Part shown: piece by piece, positions 62,824-64,000 of the stretch
Position numbering within the stretch: the stretch's first letter is position 1
Layout: each line of letters opens with the position of its first letter
Program-made: the position numbers and the translations under genes
Source: Haloarcula pelagica
GTDB taxonomy: Archaea > Halobacteriota > Halobacteria > Halobacteriales > Haloarculaceae
Assembly (NCBI RefSeq): GCF_030127105.1
Contig: NZ_CP126164.1
Span: 62,001-126,000, forward strand
Reading direction: 5' to 3'
Length of the DNA stretch: 64,000 nucleotides
The notes under the pieces: generated by a model
Told to the model about the DNA's origin: nothing
The model's input: the letters and a program-made list of their open reading frames with translations, nothing else
The model's database searches: none

Positions 62824-63969
62824 TCAGCTGAGAATATCGAAGACTTCGACCGCTCTGTACTCTTTCCCGCGCTCTTTCCCGGTTACCTCTTCAATGAGCC
62901 CGTCTGCTTCGAGGTCATCCACGACCTTGTAGGCAGTGCGGCGTGAGACATCAAGGTAGTCCACCAGATCTGGAGCCGTGAAATACGGGTACTGAAGCAA
63001 CTGTTGGGCAAACTTGTCCGTATTCGTGTTGCCGGAGTATTCCTTTTCGTAGCGCTCTTGTAGTTCTCTCAGCTGCTGTGTCCGTTCGTAGGATGTCTCG
63101 GCTTGGCTTCTGAGCCCTTCGAGGAAGAACGTCAGCCACTCCTCCCACGCGCCTTCTTCACTCACGGCACGCATTCGATCAACGTATTCGACTTTATTCC
63201 GGTTGAAGTACGCGCTGGGGTAGATGTACGGACTCTCGAGGTAGCCGTTCTTCGCAAGGTAAAGGATGATCAGCAGCCGTCCAAGCCGTCCATTCCCATC
63301 TGAAAATGGATGGACTGTCTCGAAGTAATAGTGGATGATGGCGGCATCGACGAGTGGGTGATATTGGCCGCCCATCTGGATATAGGATTCAAGCGACTGC
63401 ATCAGCGGGGTGAGTCCTTCCGGCGTCGGTGGGACGAACGGATGCTTTCCCGGCCGTGGGCTCGTCAGGTGGACCATGTGGTCGCGGAAATCACCGACCA
63501 CGTCGCCGTCATTTCGGACGTCTTCGAGAAGCATCGAATGGAGTTCTTTGATCAGCGAGAGCGTTATTTCCTCCCCGCTTTCGAGCCGGTCGAGTCCATA
63601 CGTCAGCGCGGCTTCGTAGTTGAGGGCCTCTTTCAGGTCTTTCTCGACTGTCGCGTCTTCGTCCCCCGAGGGGTTCTGGGTGTGATACGCTTCGACGTCC
63701 TGGTACTCGACGTCAGCGCCTTCGATACGCGCTGATTCGACCGCTTCGATACGTATAAGAGAAGTGTAGAGAACTGCAGCAAAATCGACCGTTGAGCTAA
63801 TTCCGTCGACACGACCGATTTGATACGCTGCTTCAGAAACTAGATCATGCACTTGCGCAGAAATTTCGAGCTTTGGCTCCACCGGCAACGGCTCTGGTGA
63901 ATAGTACGGATTTGGATGATAGGGGACGTATTTTCCCGGTGCACTGTCGGGTAGGTCCTTCTCAGCCAT
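62824..63969 (-). CDS. Class II Fic family AMP-transferase
   Basis: This 381-residue protein has the Fic core motif HPFSDGNGRLGR at about 217-228 (HPFx[D/E]GNGRxxR complete). An inhibitory motif [S/T]xxxE[G/N] is present before the core as S79...E83-G84, which defines class II Fic proteins. A C-terminal winged helix (about 310-370, PDLVDYLDVSRRTAYKVVDDL) likely binds DNA. Fic enzymes transfer AMP from ATP to target proteins; the self-inhibited class includes stress regulators. The gene is solitary, complete, and ends close to the right edge of the window. Confidence 0.88.
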   Translation of the reverse strand: MAEKDLPDSAPGKYVPYHPNPYYSPEPLPVEPKLEISAQVHDLVSEAAYQIGRVDGISSTVDFAAVLYTSLIRIEAVESARIEGADVEYQDVEAYHTQNPSGDEDATVEKDLKEALNYEAALTYGLDRLESGEEITLSLIKELHSMLLEDVRNDGDVVGDFRDHMVHLTSPRPGKHPFVPPTPEGLTPLMQSLESYIQMGGQYHPLVDAAIIHYYFETVHPFSDGNGRLGRLLIILYLAKNGYLESPYIYPSAYFNRNKVEYVDRMRAVSEEGAWEEWLTFFLEGLRSQAETSYERTQQLRELQERYEKEYSGNTNTDKFAQQLLQYPYFTAPDLVDYLDVSRRTAYKVVDDLEADGLIEEVTGKERGKEYRAVEVFDILS

Positions 63970-64000
63970 TTCAGTAGTCCAATGTCTTCGCTCTATTGGT

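Overview
The window reads as an accessory replicon (megaplasmid or large integrated element) of a halophilic archaeon, class Halobacteria. The proteins are strongly acidic, many genes start at or close to the predicted transcript start about 25-30 bases after a TATA-like box, and the gene content includes Orc1/Cdc6 initiators, a PolB2-type polymerase, a haloarchaeal RPA-like protein, HalOD1, amphi-Trp, DUF7342-like and DUF8156-like proteins. No rRNA or tRNA gene was recognised.

Layout. (1) 1-9.5 kb: a four-gene anti-viral type module (DUF499, DUF3780-like, DUF1156 DNA methylase, PLD-SNF2 helicase), cut at its 5' end by the window edge; the order resembles PbeABCD, which in archaea partners DndCDEA phosphorothioation. 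(2) 9.7-12.1 kb: a tyrosine recombinase and four small unknown genes. (3) 12.3-17.1 kb, minus strand: a tight three-gene operon encoding a Cas4-like Fe-S nuclease-like protein, an HhH plus DEDD exonuclease (MrfB/YprB-like) and an MrfA/YprA-like helicase. (4) 17.5-23.3 kb: an Orc1/Cdc6 gene followed at once by a complete type II-like CBASS operon (CD-NTase, fused E2-E1-JAB protein, TIR-SAVED effector). (5) 23.7-28.7 kb: RecA-like protein, DUF8156-like protein and PolB2, with one unrelated minus-strand gene between them. (6) 28.7-30.9 kb: a replication origin with nine ORB-type repeats around a second orc1/cdc6 gene. (7) 31-36 kb: small regulators, a CBS protein and a DUF7342-like/HFH-protein gene pair. 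(8) 36-56 kb: an archaeal type IV secretion/conjugation region (VirB4, VirB6-like, VirB3/PrgI-like, VirB2-like pilin, large VirD4/HerA-like ATPase and a surface protein gene split by an IS5-type element). (9) 56.8-64 kb: NrS-1-like primase-polymerase, a second DUF7342-like/HFH pair, an RPA-like protein and a class II Fic protein.

How it fits together. Origin, initiators, polymerase, primase and RPA form a replication kit. The VirB/VirD4 set would move the replicon, although no relaxase was recognised and the IS insertion breaks one of its genes. The first 23 kb and the paired small genes look like defence, repair or stability cargo. Two near-identical 23-bp operator-like sites precede the conjugation transcription units, and five copies of an inverted repeat (TTAACCAAC...GTTGGTTAA) lie in intergenic positions.
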